Assembly: GCF_020911945.1 (NCBI RefSeq)
Contig: NZ_CP087135.1
Span: forward strand, 2,158,001-2,222,000
Reading direction: 5' to 3'
Length of the DNA: 64,000 nucleotides
DNA from: Flavobacterium galactosidilyticum
GTDB taxonomy: Bacteria; Bacteroidota; Bacteroidia; Flavobacteriales; Flavobacteriaceae
Shown here: piece by piece, positions 26,564-35,645 of the stretch
Layout: every line of letters begins with the position of its first letter
Numbering within the stretch: the stretch's first letter is position 1
Translations under genes and position numbers: made by a program
Notes under the pieces: model-generated
What the model was told of the DNA's origin: nothing
The model's input: the letters and a program-made list of their open reading frames with translations, nothing else
Databases searched by the model: none

Positions 26564-27712
26564 ATGGAAGTTAAAAAAGCAATTGAAAAGTTATATAAAC
26601 TTGATAAATTATCAGAAAAACTGGAATATTACAGAAGCTGTTTTTGGCCTCCAATCCAAGTGGGATTTTATTCTGAACCTACAGGTTATAATATTAATGG
26701 AATACAACACCAACTTTTTTGTTTATGTGATCAATGTAAAGTCAAAAGCCCTTTTATGGATTTTGAAACGTATAGAGATATTCGTAACCAAGAAACCCAA
26801 AGAATTGCAGATTTTTTTGAATCAAAACTAGACTATGAAACTAAGGTTGAATATTTTTTCAAGATAAGCCAAGATTGTGGCACTACAAGTTTTACTTTGA
26901 CTTTTGTCCCGGATAAATTAGAAGAATTGGATATTAAAGTACTTCCATATAAAAATATATATACAATCGACATCTCTCCAAAAGATAATGCCGAAATATC
27001 TATATTAAAAAGCCATCTTAAACAAAGACTATTAATTGGCAAGTACTCATTTTTTATGGCTCAATTTACTTTTGAAAAAAGAGTTGAAGATCTTGAGAAA
27101 CTTTTAAATATTAATAGAGTAAAGGATAATCGTGACGATTTGTATTATGAGGAACTTGATAAAATTAGGAAATCTAAAATAAATAGGGATTCTAAAAAAC
27201 AAAAGGATATTACTTTATTTAAAATATTAGCTATTGCCGATGATATTATTAAAGGCAATCATATAGAATCATATAATGATTTTTCAAAACTAGAAATGAC
27301 AATTCTTGCAGAAGATAATAATAAATACAAGGAACATTTAACTCGTTTATTAGAGGGCAATAATATTCCATTTGTAAATCAAAAAGAAAATTCTAGTATT
27401 CAATCAGAAGATAAATATTTAAATTGTATTTGGTTTCAAATAGGATTGGTTTTCGTTAATGGCAAAGCACAAGAATTGTATGAAAAATACAAATTAGAAA
27501 AAGGACATTTTTTAAAAATTACTTTAGAATTAGGTTTCAAGAAAACAGATAGACCTTATTTTTCTGAAACTTTAAATAATTCTACAATCAATTCTAAAAA
27601 TATTTATAGAAGTGCTAATAAAATGAAGACTATTTACAAATACTGTTTGGAAAACCAAATTTCATTAAATGATAGTTTTATGAGCATTTACAATGCCTTA
27701 CAAATTAAATAA
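26564..27712 (+). CDS. hypothetical island protein (382 aa)
   Basis: A lysine-rich soluble protein starting MEVKKAIEKLYKLDKLSEKL; the ATG at 26564 is preferred to a TTG two codons earlier. The first 100 residues contain two close cysteines (FCLCDQCKVKSPF), possibly a metal site, and the C-terminal half is helical (NSKNIYRSANKMKTIYKYCL). It starts 13 bp after the integrase gene and may be co-transcribed with it. I do not recognise the family. The position suggests a role in mobility or regulation, but nothing in the protein proves it. Confidence 0.7.
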   Translation: MEVKKAIEKLYKLDKLSEKLEYYRSCFWPPIQVGFYSEPTGYNINGIQHQLFCLCDQCKVKSPFMDFETYRDIRNQETQRIADFFESKLDYETKVEYFFKISQDCGTTSFTLTFVPDKLEELDIKVLPYKNIYTIDISPKDNAEISILKSHLKQRLLIGKYSFFMAQFTFEKRVEDLEKLLNINRVKDNRDDLYYEELDKIRKSKINRDSKKQKDITLFKILAIADDIIKGNHIESYNDFSKLEMTILAEDNNKYKEHLTRLLEGNNIPFVNQKENSSIQSEDKYLNCIWFQIGLVFVNGKAQELYEKYKLEKGHFLKITLELGFKKTDRPYFSETLNNSTINSKNIYRSANKMKTIYKYCLENQISLNDSFMSIYNALQIK

Positions 27713-27724
27713 AACTAAAACAAC

Positions 27725-27777
27725 TTTGGTACTAAAAACAGTACTAAAACAGTACGGTACCGCAATGTAGTACCAAA
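27725..27777. promoter_or_regulatory. GTAC-rich palindromic control region
   Basis: TTTGGTACTA (27725-27734) and TAGTACCAAA (27768-27777) form a perfect 10-bp inverted repeat. Between and within them GTAC occurs five times in about 50 bp. The region lies between two island genes, 50 bp before the first HTH gene, and looks like an operator for that HTH protein. Confidence 0.5.
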
Positions 27778-27829
27778 CGTATATACTCAATTTTGCCTTG
27801 TTAATAATTTTAAAACAGGCAAAATTTAT

Positions 27830-28117
27830 ATGATCACAAACTCAATCCTACTCGAATGCTTATCTGTTGAACAACTCCAACAAATGATAGGCACATCCGT
27901 TAAAAACGGAATTCAAGAATTTCAAAATGAAATTAAAACAAAAGACAATTCCGAGGAATTGCTTTCTAGGGACGAAACTTGTCAATTTCTTAAAATCGAT
28001 TCGTCAACGTTGTGGGCCTGGACCAATGCAGGTAAAGTTAAAGCCTATGGTATTGGTGCTCGCCGTTATTATAAAAGGAGTGAATTATTAGAAAACCTCA
28101 TCTTACTCAAAAAGTAG
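27830..28117 (+). CDS. helix-turn-helix (excisionase/MerR-like) DNA-binding protein
   Basis: A 95-aa protein with a winged helix-turn-helix of the excisionase type at its C-terminus (LLSRDETCQFLKIDSSTLWA, then WTNAGKVKAYGIGARRYYKR) and a short helical N-terminus. In Bacteroidota elements such proteins act as excision factors or regulators of mobility genes. It follows the GTAC-rich palindrome and is closed by a hairpin terminator overlapping its last codons. Confidence 0.82.
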   Translation: MITNSILLECLSVEQLQQMIGTSVKNGIQEFQNEIKTKDNSEELLSRDETCQFLKIDSSTLWAWTNAGKVKAYGIGARRYYKRSELLENLILLKK

Positions 28118-28138
28118 GAAAGAGGTTTTCTTTTTTTT
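28091..28138 (+). terminator. intrinsic terminator after the HTH gene
   Basis: GAAAACCTC (28091-28099) pairs with GAGGTTTTC (28122-28130), followed by eight T. It overlaps the end of the coding sequence. Confidence 0.7.
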
Positions 28139-28212
28139 AAGCGGGCTAAAAAATACTACAGCCCGCCTGATCTTCAAAATTCACAAAAATTAATAACATC
28201 AAAACTATAATT

Positions 28213-28488
28213 ATGGTTCATTCACGTGCGGAAAGACTGCAAAACATAGAAAAACGGTTAGAGGATTTAACAAAAATAGTTATTCAAAGACAAACCCAAA
28301 ATAAAAAGGATTTGTTTATTGATGACGAAGAATTTCAATACATAATGGCATTCTGTTCCGGAACAGCAAGATACTGGAGGGATTTAAATATAATTGAATA
28401 CAGTCAAATTAATGGCAAAATAGTCTATACAATTGATGCTGTAATTAAGATGCTTGAGGAACAATTTAGAGCATTAAAAAAAAAATAG
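28213..28488 (+). CDS. small excisionase-like helix-turn-helix protein
   Basis: 91 aa with an N-terminal amphipathic helix (ERLQNIEKRLEDLTKIVIQR) likely to form a coiled coil, followed by an HTH-like segment (FQYIMAFCSGTARYWRDLNI) and a winged strand (YSQINGKIVYTIDAVIKML). It is the second such protein in the island; pairs like this are frequent in Bacteroidota mobile elements. Probable role in excision or control of the following gene. The family match is by pattern only. Confidence 0.68.
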   Translation: MVHSRAERLQNIEKRLEDLTKIVIQRQTQNKKDLFIDDEEFQYIMAFCSGTARYWRDLNIIEYSQINGKIVYTIDAVIKMLEEQFRALKKK

Positions 28489-28520
28489 AGACCAACAATC
28501 ACATTTCGGTTCCTATTGAA

Positions 28521-29240
28521 ATGTTGATCGATTCCCAGAAATTTGCTTATCAAAAAGACTTATGTTTTTTTCTTTTTTTAAAACTTACTTTCAAAGAGGG
28601 TAAGGTAAAATTAGATTCAAAGGGGTTATTGATTATTGAATTTATGCTTCAAATAAAATGCAGAAAAACATCACTCAGATACATTCAACTCTTACTGGAA
28701 TTAAACTTTATAACTTACAATGAGAGAACAAGCTATTACACAATTAATTCATTTGACAAAATAAGACAATTTCACGATTGGAAAGTAAGACTAGCTTTTC
28801 CGATAGATTATTCAACATATCACAAAATACAAGCAGTTACAGGGGCAGTTATTTATGGTTATCTCCACAAGGATTTTTGGAGAAAAGTGAAGAGAAAGAA
28901 AAGCGTACAAATAAAAGGGTGTACCTATAATTTTCCATCTCCAACTTTCAACTATAAAAAACAAATGGCTCCTGTTTCTGTTATTGGTGTAAGCAAGCTT
29001 TTTAAAATATCAATTGCGACAGCTTCAAGATTAAAAACCGCTGCTTACAAAGAAGGATTTATCAAACTTAAAAAGAACTACGAAGATATTCATATGGATA
29101 TTCCATTATTGGTATTAATCCATAAATATGTTGATTTGAATGATAATATTGTTTATCACAAGGATGATTATCGAATGCAGTTAATTGACACCGTTTATCC
29201 TCTTTTTTATTTTATAAAGAGAACTAACCTGAAAACATAA
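28521..29240 (+). CDS. hypothetical island protein with HTH-like region
   Basis: A 239-aa basic protein starting 32 bp after the preceding HTH gene, likely the same transcript. Residues about 150-185 (VSVIGVSKLFKISIATASRL, KTAAYKEGFIKLKKNY) look like a winged-helix DNA-binding unit; an N-terminal helical segment resembles a replication-initiator or primase-associated fold only loosely. There is no enzyme motif. It could be a replication or transfer-regulation protein of the element. Confidence 0.6.
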   Translation: MLIDSQKFAYQKDLCFFLFLKLTFKEGKVKLDSKGLLIIEFMLQIKCRKTSLRYIQLLLELNFITYNERTSYYTINSFDKIRQFHDWKVRLAFPIDYSTYHKIQAVTGAVIYGYLHKDFWRKVKRKKSVQIKGCTYNFPSPTFNYKKQMAPVSVIGVSKLFKISIATASRLKTAAYKEGFIKLKKNYEDIHMDIPLLVLIHKYVDLNDNIVYHKDDYRMQLIDTVYPLFYFIKRTNLKT

Positions 29241-29329
29241 AGAAAAGGGATTATAAGGGAAAGCCGAAAGGGATTAAAATCTTTTCAAATTTGATTACAT
29301 TTACTATCCATTTCATCAAAATATAAATA

Positions 29330-29887
29330 ATGAAGAAACCAACATACAAACATCAGGAATTCATTATAAACAAAGACTACGAAAGAACAGAACAAAAAAG
29401 ATACTGGCTAGAATTGACAATCAATAAAGATTGTACTGAAAACATAATTGTAATAATGAAAAACCCAAGCAGAGCAACTTTGGAAGTTTCAGACAAAACA
29501 GTTTTCAACCTTTGCAATTACATCTTTCTAAACAAAAACGATAGGGCAGAATTAAAAAACATTGGAAAAATAATAATCCTAAACCTGATTCCTTTTTATG
29601 AAACATATTCAAAAGAATTAATTGCACTCAAAGGCGATTATAGACTCTGCAAATTTGGAACTAATTAAAAAGTACACATCTAAAGACAGCAGGGTTATAA
29701 TTGCTTGGGGAATCATCCCAGCAAACTTTATAAGGAGTATGAAATCCTAAAACAAGAAGTATTTCGAATTTTGAAAGACAATAATAACGAAGTGTACTAT
29801 GTAGATAAATTTTCTGATGCAGGAAATCCAAAACACGCTCAAATTTGGGGATATAAAAATGAACTAAAAAAAATTGATATAGAATAA
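29330..29887 (+). pseudogene. DUF1643-type protein, broken by two frameshifts
   Basis: Three pieces in different frames together make one DUF1643-like protein. The first (29330 to about 29640) has IIVIMKNPSRATLEVSDKTV and IGKIIILNLIPFYETYS. The middle piece reads NLELIKKYTSKDSRVIIAWG. The last (from about 29705) reads NHPSKLYKEYEILKQEVFRI and later HAQIWGYKNELKKID. The frame changes near 29640 and again at the GGGG run around 29705. Each shift is a single base, so the gene is either recently inactivated or the sequence has two small indel errors. Function of the family is unknown. Confidence 0.72.
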
Positions 29888-30020
29888 TCATCATTATCAT
29901 TGTTTTCATTTTTTCTAAGTTTTGAAACTATGAGGCTGATTATATTTTATAATTTATTTGAAAAATATTCAGCTATTACGGAAAACCACATTTTTAAACC
30001 ATTACAATAAATTACATTTG

Positions 30021-30044
30021 ATTATTATTATTATTATTATTATT
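30021..30044 (+). repeat. (ATT)8 microsatellite upstream of the defence operon
   Basis: Eight perfect ATT units about 30 bp upstream of the putative -7 box. Copy-number change here would alter spacing of upstream promoter elements and could tune expression, but no such variation is shown by one sequence. Confidence 0.8.
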
Positions 30045-30074
30045 AATCTGATATATTCATTTGTATTAAAATTG

Positions 30075-30082
30075 TACATTTG
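30075..30082 (+). promoter_or_regulatory. possible -7 box of the defence operon
   Basis: TACATTTG matches TAnnTTTG. A TTTG lies only 11 bp upstream, which is too close for a standard -33 element, so the -33 element is unclear. Confidence 0.45.
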
Positions 30083-30137
30083 AAAAAGACACTAATAACA
30101 TACAATTGACAGCACAAGAATACATAAACAAAAATAA

Positions 30138-31397
30138 ATGAAGTACAATTTCATAGACTTATTTGCTGGTGCAGGTGGGCTTTCGGAGGGATTTATCCAG
30201 GCAGGGTTTGAGCCTATTGCCCACGTTGAAATTGAAAAATCCGCTTGCAACACTTTAAAAACAAGAGCTGCCTATCATTACTTAAAATCAAACAATAAGT
30301 ACAAAACTTATGTGTCTTATTTAAAAGGCGAAATATCAAGAGAGGAATTGTATAGCTGTATCCCAAAAGAAATATTAGATTCAGTAATAAATTTACCCAT
30401 TGGAGAAGAAAATAATCAATTAATCCAGAATCAAATTGATAAAAGTTTGGGTAAAGAAATGGTAGATTTAATAATTGGAGGTCCTCCTTGTCAGGCATAT
30501 TCATTAGTAGGAAGATCGAGATCCAAAAACAATATGGAAGGTGACCCCAGAAATCATCTGTTTGTCCAGTATGCTGAATATTTGGAAAAGTACCAACCTA
30601 AAATGTTTGTTTTTGAAAATGTAATTGGACTTAAATCGGCTAAGAAAGGACATTATCTAGCTGAGATGGAAAAGCTATTCAATAAAAAAGGTTATCAAAT
30701 CAAGTTGTTTACACTTGAGGCAATTAATTTTGGTGTATTACAAAACAGAAAAAGGGTCATTATTTTAGGATGGAAACCAAATAAAAAATTGATAGTTCCA
30801 AATCTTGAAGAAATTAAAATTGATAGTACTTTTTTAGTCAATGATTTACTGAAAGACTTACCGATAATAATGGCAGGAGAAGGAAAAGATAAATTTTTAA
30901 AATATAAATCTTCTACTACAGACTATTTAAAAAAACACTCATTAAGAAATGGCATTGATGTTTTAACACAGCATATTGCCAGACCACACCGTGAACAAGA
31001 TAAGGAAATTTATAAAATTGCCGTAGAAAGTTGGAACACTAACAAGGAACGATTAAATTACAACAACTTACCGGAACGACTCAAAACGCATCAAAATAGG
31101 ACATCATTTTTTGATAGATTCAAAGTAGTTGCGGCAGATGTTCCCTACTCCCAAACTGTAGTTGCCCACATTGCTAAAGACGGTCATTATTATATTCATC
31201 CAGACATCAAACAGAATAGGTCTATTAGTGTTCGTGAAGCTGCCAGATTGCAATCTTTCCCTGATGATTATTACTTTGAAGGTGAAAAAGAAGGAGCCAA
31301 TAGAACAGCTGCATTCAAACAAATTGGAAATGCTGTACCACCGTTAATGGCAAAATTCATAGGAGAAGAAATTTTAAATGTACTAAAAGGCATATGA
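30138..31397 (+). CDS. DNA (cytosine-5-)-methyltransferase of the defence operon
   Basis: A 419-aa C5-methyltransferase with motifs I LFAGAGGLSEGFIQAGF, IV IGGPPCQAYSLVGRSR (catalytic Cys), VI ENVIGL, VIII NFGVLQNRKRVIILGW, IX REAARLQSFPDDYYF and X FKQIGNAVPPLMA. About 70 extra residues lie between motifs I and IV, and the target-recognition region after motif VIII is longer than in the methylase at 13964. It is the first gene of a tight five-gene operon and its stop overlaps the next start (ATGA). It probably marks self DNA for the downstream nuclease and ATPases. Confidence 0.94.
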   Translation: MKYNFIDLFAGAGGLSEGFIQAGFEPIAHVEIEKSACNTLKTRAAYHYLKSNNKYKTYVSYLKGEISREELYSCIPKEILDSVINLPIGEENNQLIQNQIDKSLGKEMVDLIIGGPPCQAYSLVGRSRSKNNMEGDPRNHLFVQYAEYLEKYQPKMFVFENVIGLKSAKKGHYLAEMEKLFNKKGYQIKLFTLEAINFGVLQNRKRVIILGWKPNKKLIVPNLEEIKIDSTFLVNDLLKDLPIIMAGEGKDKFLKYKSSTTDYLKKHSLRNGIDVLTQHIARPHREQDKEIYKIAVESWNTNKERLNYNNLPERLKTHQNRTSFFDRFKVVAADVPYSQTVVAHIAKDGHYYIHPDIKQNRSISVREAARLQSFPDDYYFEGEKEGANRTAAFKQIGNAVPPLMAKFIGEEILNVLKGI

Positions 31398-32875
31398 TTG
31401 ATTACTCTAACCTACAATCTACATCAGCAGAACCGGAAGCGAGTTCTATGATTGAAACCTTTCGAGCCATCGGTTATTCCATTGAAACCGCAATTGCTGA
31501 TATTATTGATAATTCAATAACTGCTGGTGCAAAAAACATATGGATTGATTATGATTGGAAAGGTCCAAAAACAACTCTATCAATTTTGGATGATGGTAAT
31601 GGTATGAACAACGAACAGCTCATTCACGCAATGAGACCTGGAAGCAAAAATCCTTTGGTCGTTAGAAATGCTGATGATTTAGGACGTTTTGGATTAGGAT
31701 TAAAAACAGCATCATTTTCTCAATCAAGAAAATTTACAGTTGTATCTAAAAGCACTGATTACAAAGCTGTTTTATGGAGTTGGGATTTAGACTATGTGAA
31801 TAAAGTAAAGTCTTGGAAACTTATTCGTTACGTACCCTACGAAGAAAGATGGATTGAAAAAATAGAATCCGTAAACTCAGGAACTTGCGTAATTTGGTGG
31901 GATTTAGATAGATTAACCAAAGACACATCCGAGGACAGTGAAGAATCCAAAAGTAAGTTTTTGGGAACTATGGATAGCGTAAAATCCCATCTATCAATGG
32001 TATTTCATAGATATATGGATGATGGATTGAAAATATTTTTTAGAGAAAGAGCTATCACCCCTTGGGATCCTTTTATGATTGGTATAGATGGGTTACAAAC
32101 AAAACCAGAAACTCGACTAGAGGCTGGTCAAATTAAAATAAAAGGGTTTGTGTTGCCTCATCGGTCAAAACTTACGGTAGAACAATATAATTATGGTAAA
32201 GGTCCAAAAGATAGTTGGACTGCACATCAAGGGTTTTATGTTTACCGAAACAGGCGACTTTTAGTTGCTGGAGATTGGTTAGATCTTTTCAAAAAAGAGG
32301 TGCATTATGATTTATGTAGAATTCAAGTTGATTTACCTAATAATTTTGACGACGATTGGCAAATTGATATTAAGAAATCAATTGCAAGACCGCCATCCAA
32401 ATATATTGAATCTATTATTGCTTTAGCAAAAGAAGTTCGAAATCAAGCTGTAGAAGTATATAGACATAAAGGTAAAGTACTTAAAAGAAAACTCGCATCT
32501 GATGAATATTTTCCGTTTTGGGAAGAACGTGCAAGACACGGAAAAAGATTTTATAAGATTAATCGAAATCATCCCTTATTGAGCGAGTTATATTCAAAAT
32601 CCGGTGATTTAAAAAGAGAAATTGAAAAAATAATCCAATTTATTGAAGAGACAATTCCTATTCCTTTAATCACGCTTCAAGAGAGTGAAAACGATAAACC
32701 ACACGGACAACCTTTTGAAGGAATTGAACACAGCGCTATAAAAGAGACAATGCAAAAGTTATTCAACAGTTTTATAGCAAACGGTTTGACTATCGAAAAA
32801 GCTAAATCACGAATCATAAATACAGAACCATATAATTTCTATCCTGAATATATTGAATTTTTAACCAATGAGTAA
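31394..32875 (+). CDS. MORC/MutL-like GHKL ATPase
   Basis: A 493-aa protein with a GHKL-type ATP-binding fold at its N-terminus: N-box AIADIIDNSITAGAKNIW, G1 ILDDGNGM and G2 LGRFGLGLKTASFSQ. The following region (HQGFYVYRNRRLLVAGDW) is the S5-like domain shared by MORC and MutL proteins. Such ATPases close around DNA upon ATP binding. It overlaps the methylase gene by 4 bp and the Z1 gene by 8 bp. In the published Mza-type layout this is the MutL-like component. The family call is strong. Confidence 0.9.
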   Translation: MIDYSNLQSTSAEPEASSMIETFRAIGYSIETAIADIIDNSITAGAKNIWIDYDWKGPKTTLSILDDGNGMNNEQLIHAMRPGSKNPLVVRNADDLGRFGLGLKTASFSQSRKFTVVSKSTDYKAVLWSWDLDYVNKVKSWKLIRYVPYEERWIEKIESVNSGTCVIWWDLDRLTKDTSEDSEESKSKFLGTMDSVKSHLSMVFHRYMDDGLKIFFRERAITPWDPFMIGIDGLQTKPETRLEAGQIKIKGFVLPHRSKLTVEQYNYGKGPKDSWTAHQGFYVYRNRRLLVAGDWLDLFKKEVHYDLCRIQVDLPNNFDDDWQIDIKKSIARPPSKYIESIIALAKEVRNQAVEVYRHKGKVLKRKLASDEYFPFWEERARHGKRFYKINRNHPLLSELYSKSGDLKREIEKIIQFIEETIPIPLITLQESENDKPHGQPFEGIEHSAIKETMQKLFNSFIANGLTIEKAKSRIINTEPYNFYPEYIEFLTNE

Positions 32876-35645
32876 AAAAGACCCAATAAAAAATATAAGG
32901 CAATTATTATCAGATAGCACTTCTTATACACGTGTTGAAATTGAAGATGCAGTCGATGAAGTACTTAAAATGAAGTATTTTGTTAATGAGAATCGTGAAA
33001 TGCTTATAAGAAGAATTGAAGAGCTTTACACGATTAGACAAGATGAATTTAAGTCTATCGAAAAGGCTGACGAAAACTTACCTTGGTTAAGCGAAAAAAG
33101 AGTTGAATTAGATTTCACAAATGGATTTTGGGGTAGATATAGAGAGTATTTAGAAATAGAGAAGAATTTTGCTCCTGATGTTATAAATAAGTTGGACAGG
33201 CTTACAGATAGCATACTTGACAATCTTTTTGACCCATCACTTAAAATCACCATTAATAAAAAGGGATTAGTTGTTGGGCAAGTCCAATCTGGTAAAACTG
33301 CCAATTACACCGGTCTTGTTTGTAAAGCAGCCGATTCTGGATTCAAGCTAATAATTATTATGGCTGGAATTCACAATAACCTGAGAAGCCAAACACAATT
33401 AAGAATAGACGAAAGTTTTCTTGGATTTGATACACAACACACTAGGGCTTTTGACCAAAGAAGTATTCAAATTGGAGTAGGAGATCCATATTTTGGCTCT
33501 CCAATCGTTGCTCATTCTTTGACTTCAAGTATTGAAAAAGGAGATTTTACACAAGGAGCTGCAAATGCTTTAGGATTAAATTTCAACACATCAGAACCCA
33601 TAGTAGCAGTTATTAAGAAAAACCCGCACGTTCTAAGGAGAATTCATCAATGGTTAGCAGCGCAAGCCAGTGAAGATAATGAGTTAGGTAGGGTTATTAG
33701 AAATAAATCACTTTTATTAATTGATGATGAAGCCGATAATGCTTCAATAAATATCTCAAACGACCCTGAAAAACAAAGTTCCATTAATAGTTGGATTACT
33801 CAAATTTTGAATCTTTTTGGTAAAAATGCTTATGTTGGATATACAGCAACACCATTTGCTAATATTTTCATTCCACTAGATGATCAAAATTTGTTTCCTC
33901 GAAATTTCATTAAAAATATACCAGCACCCTCAAATTATATTGGTCCAGAAAAAGTATTTGGTTTCAGTCCTCTTGAAGAGGATGAAGAATCAAATACTGT
34001 ATTACCTATTGTAAACAGAATAAATGATTATCGTGATTTCGTACCGGATAGACATAAGAAAGACGACCAACTTCCATCTACACTCCCTGAATCATTAAAA
34101 AGAGCAATTCGTTGCTTTATAATAACCTGTTCAATTAGACGATTGAGGGGGCAAACAACAGTTCATAATTCAATGCTGGTTCACGTTTCACGTTTTCAAC
34201 GCTGGCAAGATCATATTTCTGAATTGGTTTCTAATCAATTTTATTATTATCGTGTAGGGATTGATCAAAATGATGCTGAAATAATTAATGAATTTAGAAA
34301 GACCTATGAAGAGGATGAAAATGGCTATAAATCTTTTATAACTGTTTCTAATAGTATACTAAATTCGGAATTAACAAATCTGGATTCTCAAACACAGATT
34401 CACTCGTGGGATGATGTTGTACTACATTTGAATGATGCTGTTTCAAGAATTAAAGTAAAATCTATTCACGGTGGTTCTGGAGAAGCATTAGACTATTTTG
34501 ACCACAAAAATGGTTTGTCAGTTATTGCAGTCGGCGGCAATAAACTCTCTCGAGGGCTTACTCTTGAAGGACTTTCCATTAGCTATTATTTACGTGCTTC
34601 CAGAATGTACGATACTTTGATGCAAATGGGAAGATGGTTCGGTTATAAAGGAGGTTATGTTGATTTATGCCGTCTTTTTACAAGTAGAGAATTAAACGAA
34701 TGGTTTTGCCATATTACCTTAGCCTCAGAAGAACTAAGAGAAGAGTTTGATTATATGTCAGATATTGCAGGCTCAACACCTGAACAATATGCTTTAAAAA
34801 TTAGAACATCTCCAGATGGATTGATGATATCTGCAATAAACAAAATGCGCAATGCAACTACCGTTCAAATCTCTTGGGCTGGCAGATTAGTTGAATCATA
34901 TGAATTCAGAAAAGATATTTCAGTAATTAACAATAACTTCCAGAATACTAAAAGATTCATTTCAACTTTACAAGCATATAATATCCCAAGACCAAATAAT
35001 GCCTATTTGTGGTATGATGTTTCGGCACACAATATTATTTCATTTTTTGAAGGAATTCAATCGGTTGAAAATTTAAAAAAAGCTGAACCAAGAAAATTAA
35101 TTCAATTTATTACAACCCAAATACGAAATGGTGAATTGACAGATTGGAGGGTTGCATTAATGTCAAAACCTAATGCAATTAATAATTCGGATTTTACCAT
35201 AAACAATATCACCACGCCAGTTGGTCATTGGAAAAGAACGGAAGATGACAAAAACTCAAGTGAACAATTGTATTACCTAAGAAAATCACATATCATAAGT
35301 CCATCGGACGAATTTATAGATTTTACTGAGCCTGAAAAGGTAAGAGCAATGGAGCTTACTAACCTTCATAGAAAAAAAGAGGGTGAGGCTACGTATCCAA
35401 ACGGACAAGTTGTTAGAAATGAATTGAGAGACCCAAAGCAACCGTTGTTATTAATTTATTTACTTAATCCAAAAGAAAGTCAGACAAATTTACCTGATGG
35501 AACTAATCCATTTGTTGGTTATGCTGTAAGTTTTCCAAAAAGTAACTTCAATGCCCCAGTTTCTTATGCTGTTAATGAGGAGTTAATTGATAAATTTGAT
35601 TTTGTTGAAGAAGATTTTGAAGACTATGGAGATGATGAAAACTGA
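32868..35645 (+). CDS. Z1-domain superfamily 2 helicase-like ATPase
   Basis: A 925-aa protein. It has Walker A VVGQVQSGKTANYTGL, Walker B LLIDDEADNASIN, a motif-III-like GYTATPFANIF, and the Z1 core AVGGNKLSRGLTLEGLSISY with MQMGRWFGYKGGYVDLCRLF. Z1 proteins are predicted ATP-driven DNA remodellers found in defence operons next to MORC ATPases and nucleases. The C-terminal 250 residues have no motif I recognise. The gene overlaps both neighbours, which implies a complex made in fixed ratio. Confidence 0.92.
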   Translation: MSKKDPIKNIRQLLSDSTSYTRVEIEDAVDEVLKMKYFVNENREMLIRRIEELYTIRQDEFKSIEKADENLPWLSEKRVELDFTNGFWGRYREYLEIEKNFAPDVINKLDRLTDSILDNLFDPSLKITINKKGLVVGQVQSGKTANYTGLVCKAADSGFKLIIIMAGIHNNLRSQTQLRIDESFLGFDTQHTRAFDQRSIQIGVGDPYFGSPIVAHSLTSSIEKGDFTQGAANALGLNFNTSEPIVAVIKKNPHVLRRIHQWLAAQASEDNELGRVIRNKSLLLIDDEADNASINISNDPEKQSSINSWITQILNLFGKNAYVGYTATPFANIFIPLDDQNLFPRNFIKNIPAPSNYIGPEKVFGFSPLEEDEESNTVLPIVNRINDYRDFVPDRHKKDDQLPSTLPESLKRAIRCFIITCSIRRLRGQTTVHNSMLVHVSRFQRWQDHISELVSNQFYYYRVGIDQNDAEIINEFRKTYEEDENGYKSFITVSNSILNSELTNLDSQTQIHSWDDVVLHLNDAVSRIKVKSIHGGSGEALDYFDHKNGLSVIAVGGNKLSRGLTLEGLSISYYLRASRMYDTLMQMGRWFGYKGGYVDLCRLFTSRELNEWFCHITLASEELREEFDYMSDIAGSTPEQYALKIRTSPDGLMISAINKMRNATTVQISWAGRLVESYEFRKDISVINNNFQNTKRFISTLQAYNIPRPNNAYLWYDVSAHNIISFFEGIQSVENLKKAEPRKLIQFITTQIRNGELTDWRVALMSKPNAINNSDFTINNITTPVGHWKRTEDDKNSSEQLYYLRKSHIISPSDEFIDFTEPEKVRAMELTNLHRKKEGEATYPNGQVVRNELRDPKQPLLLIYLLNPKESQTNLPDGTNPFVGYAVSFPKSNFNAPVSYAVNEELIDKFDFVEEDFEDYGDDEN

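Larger units (their letters stand above)
29888..30137. other. AT-rich gene-free stretch before the defence operon
   Basis: No coding sequence is seen. It holds an (ATT)8 microsatellite at 30021-30044 and a TAnnTTTG box (TACATTTG, 30075-30082) about 55 bp before the methyltransferase start, so it is probably the defence operon's promoter region. Confidence 0.6.
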
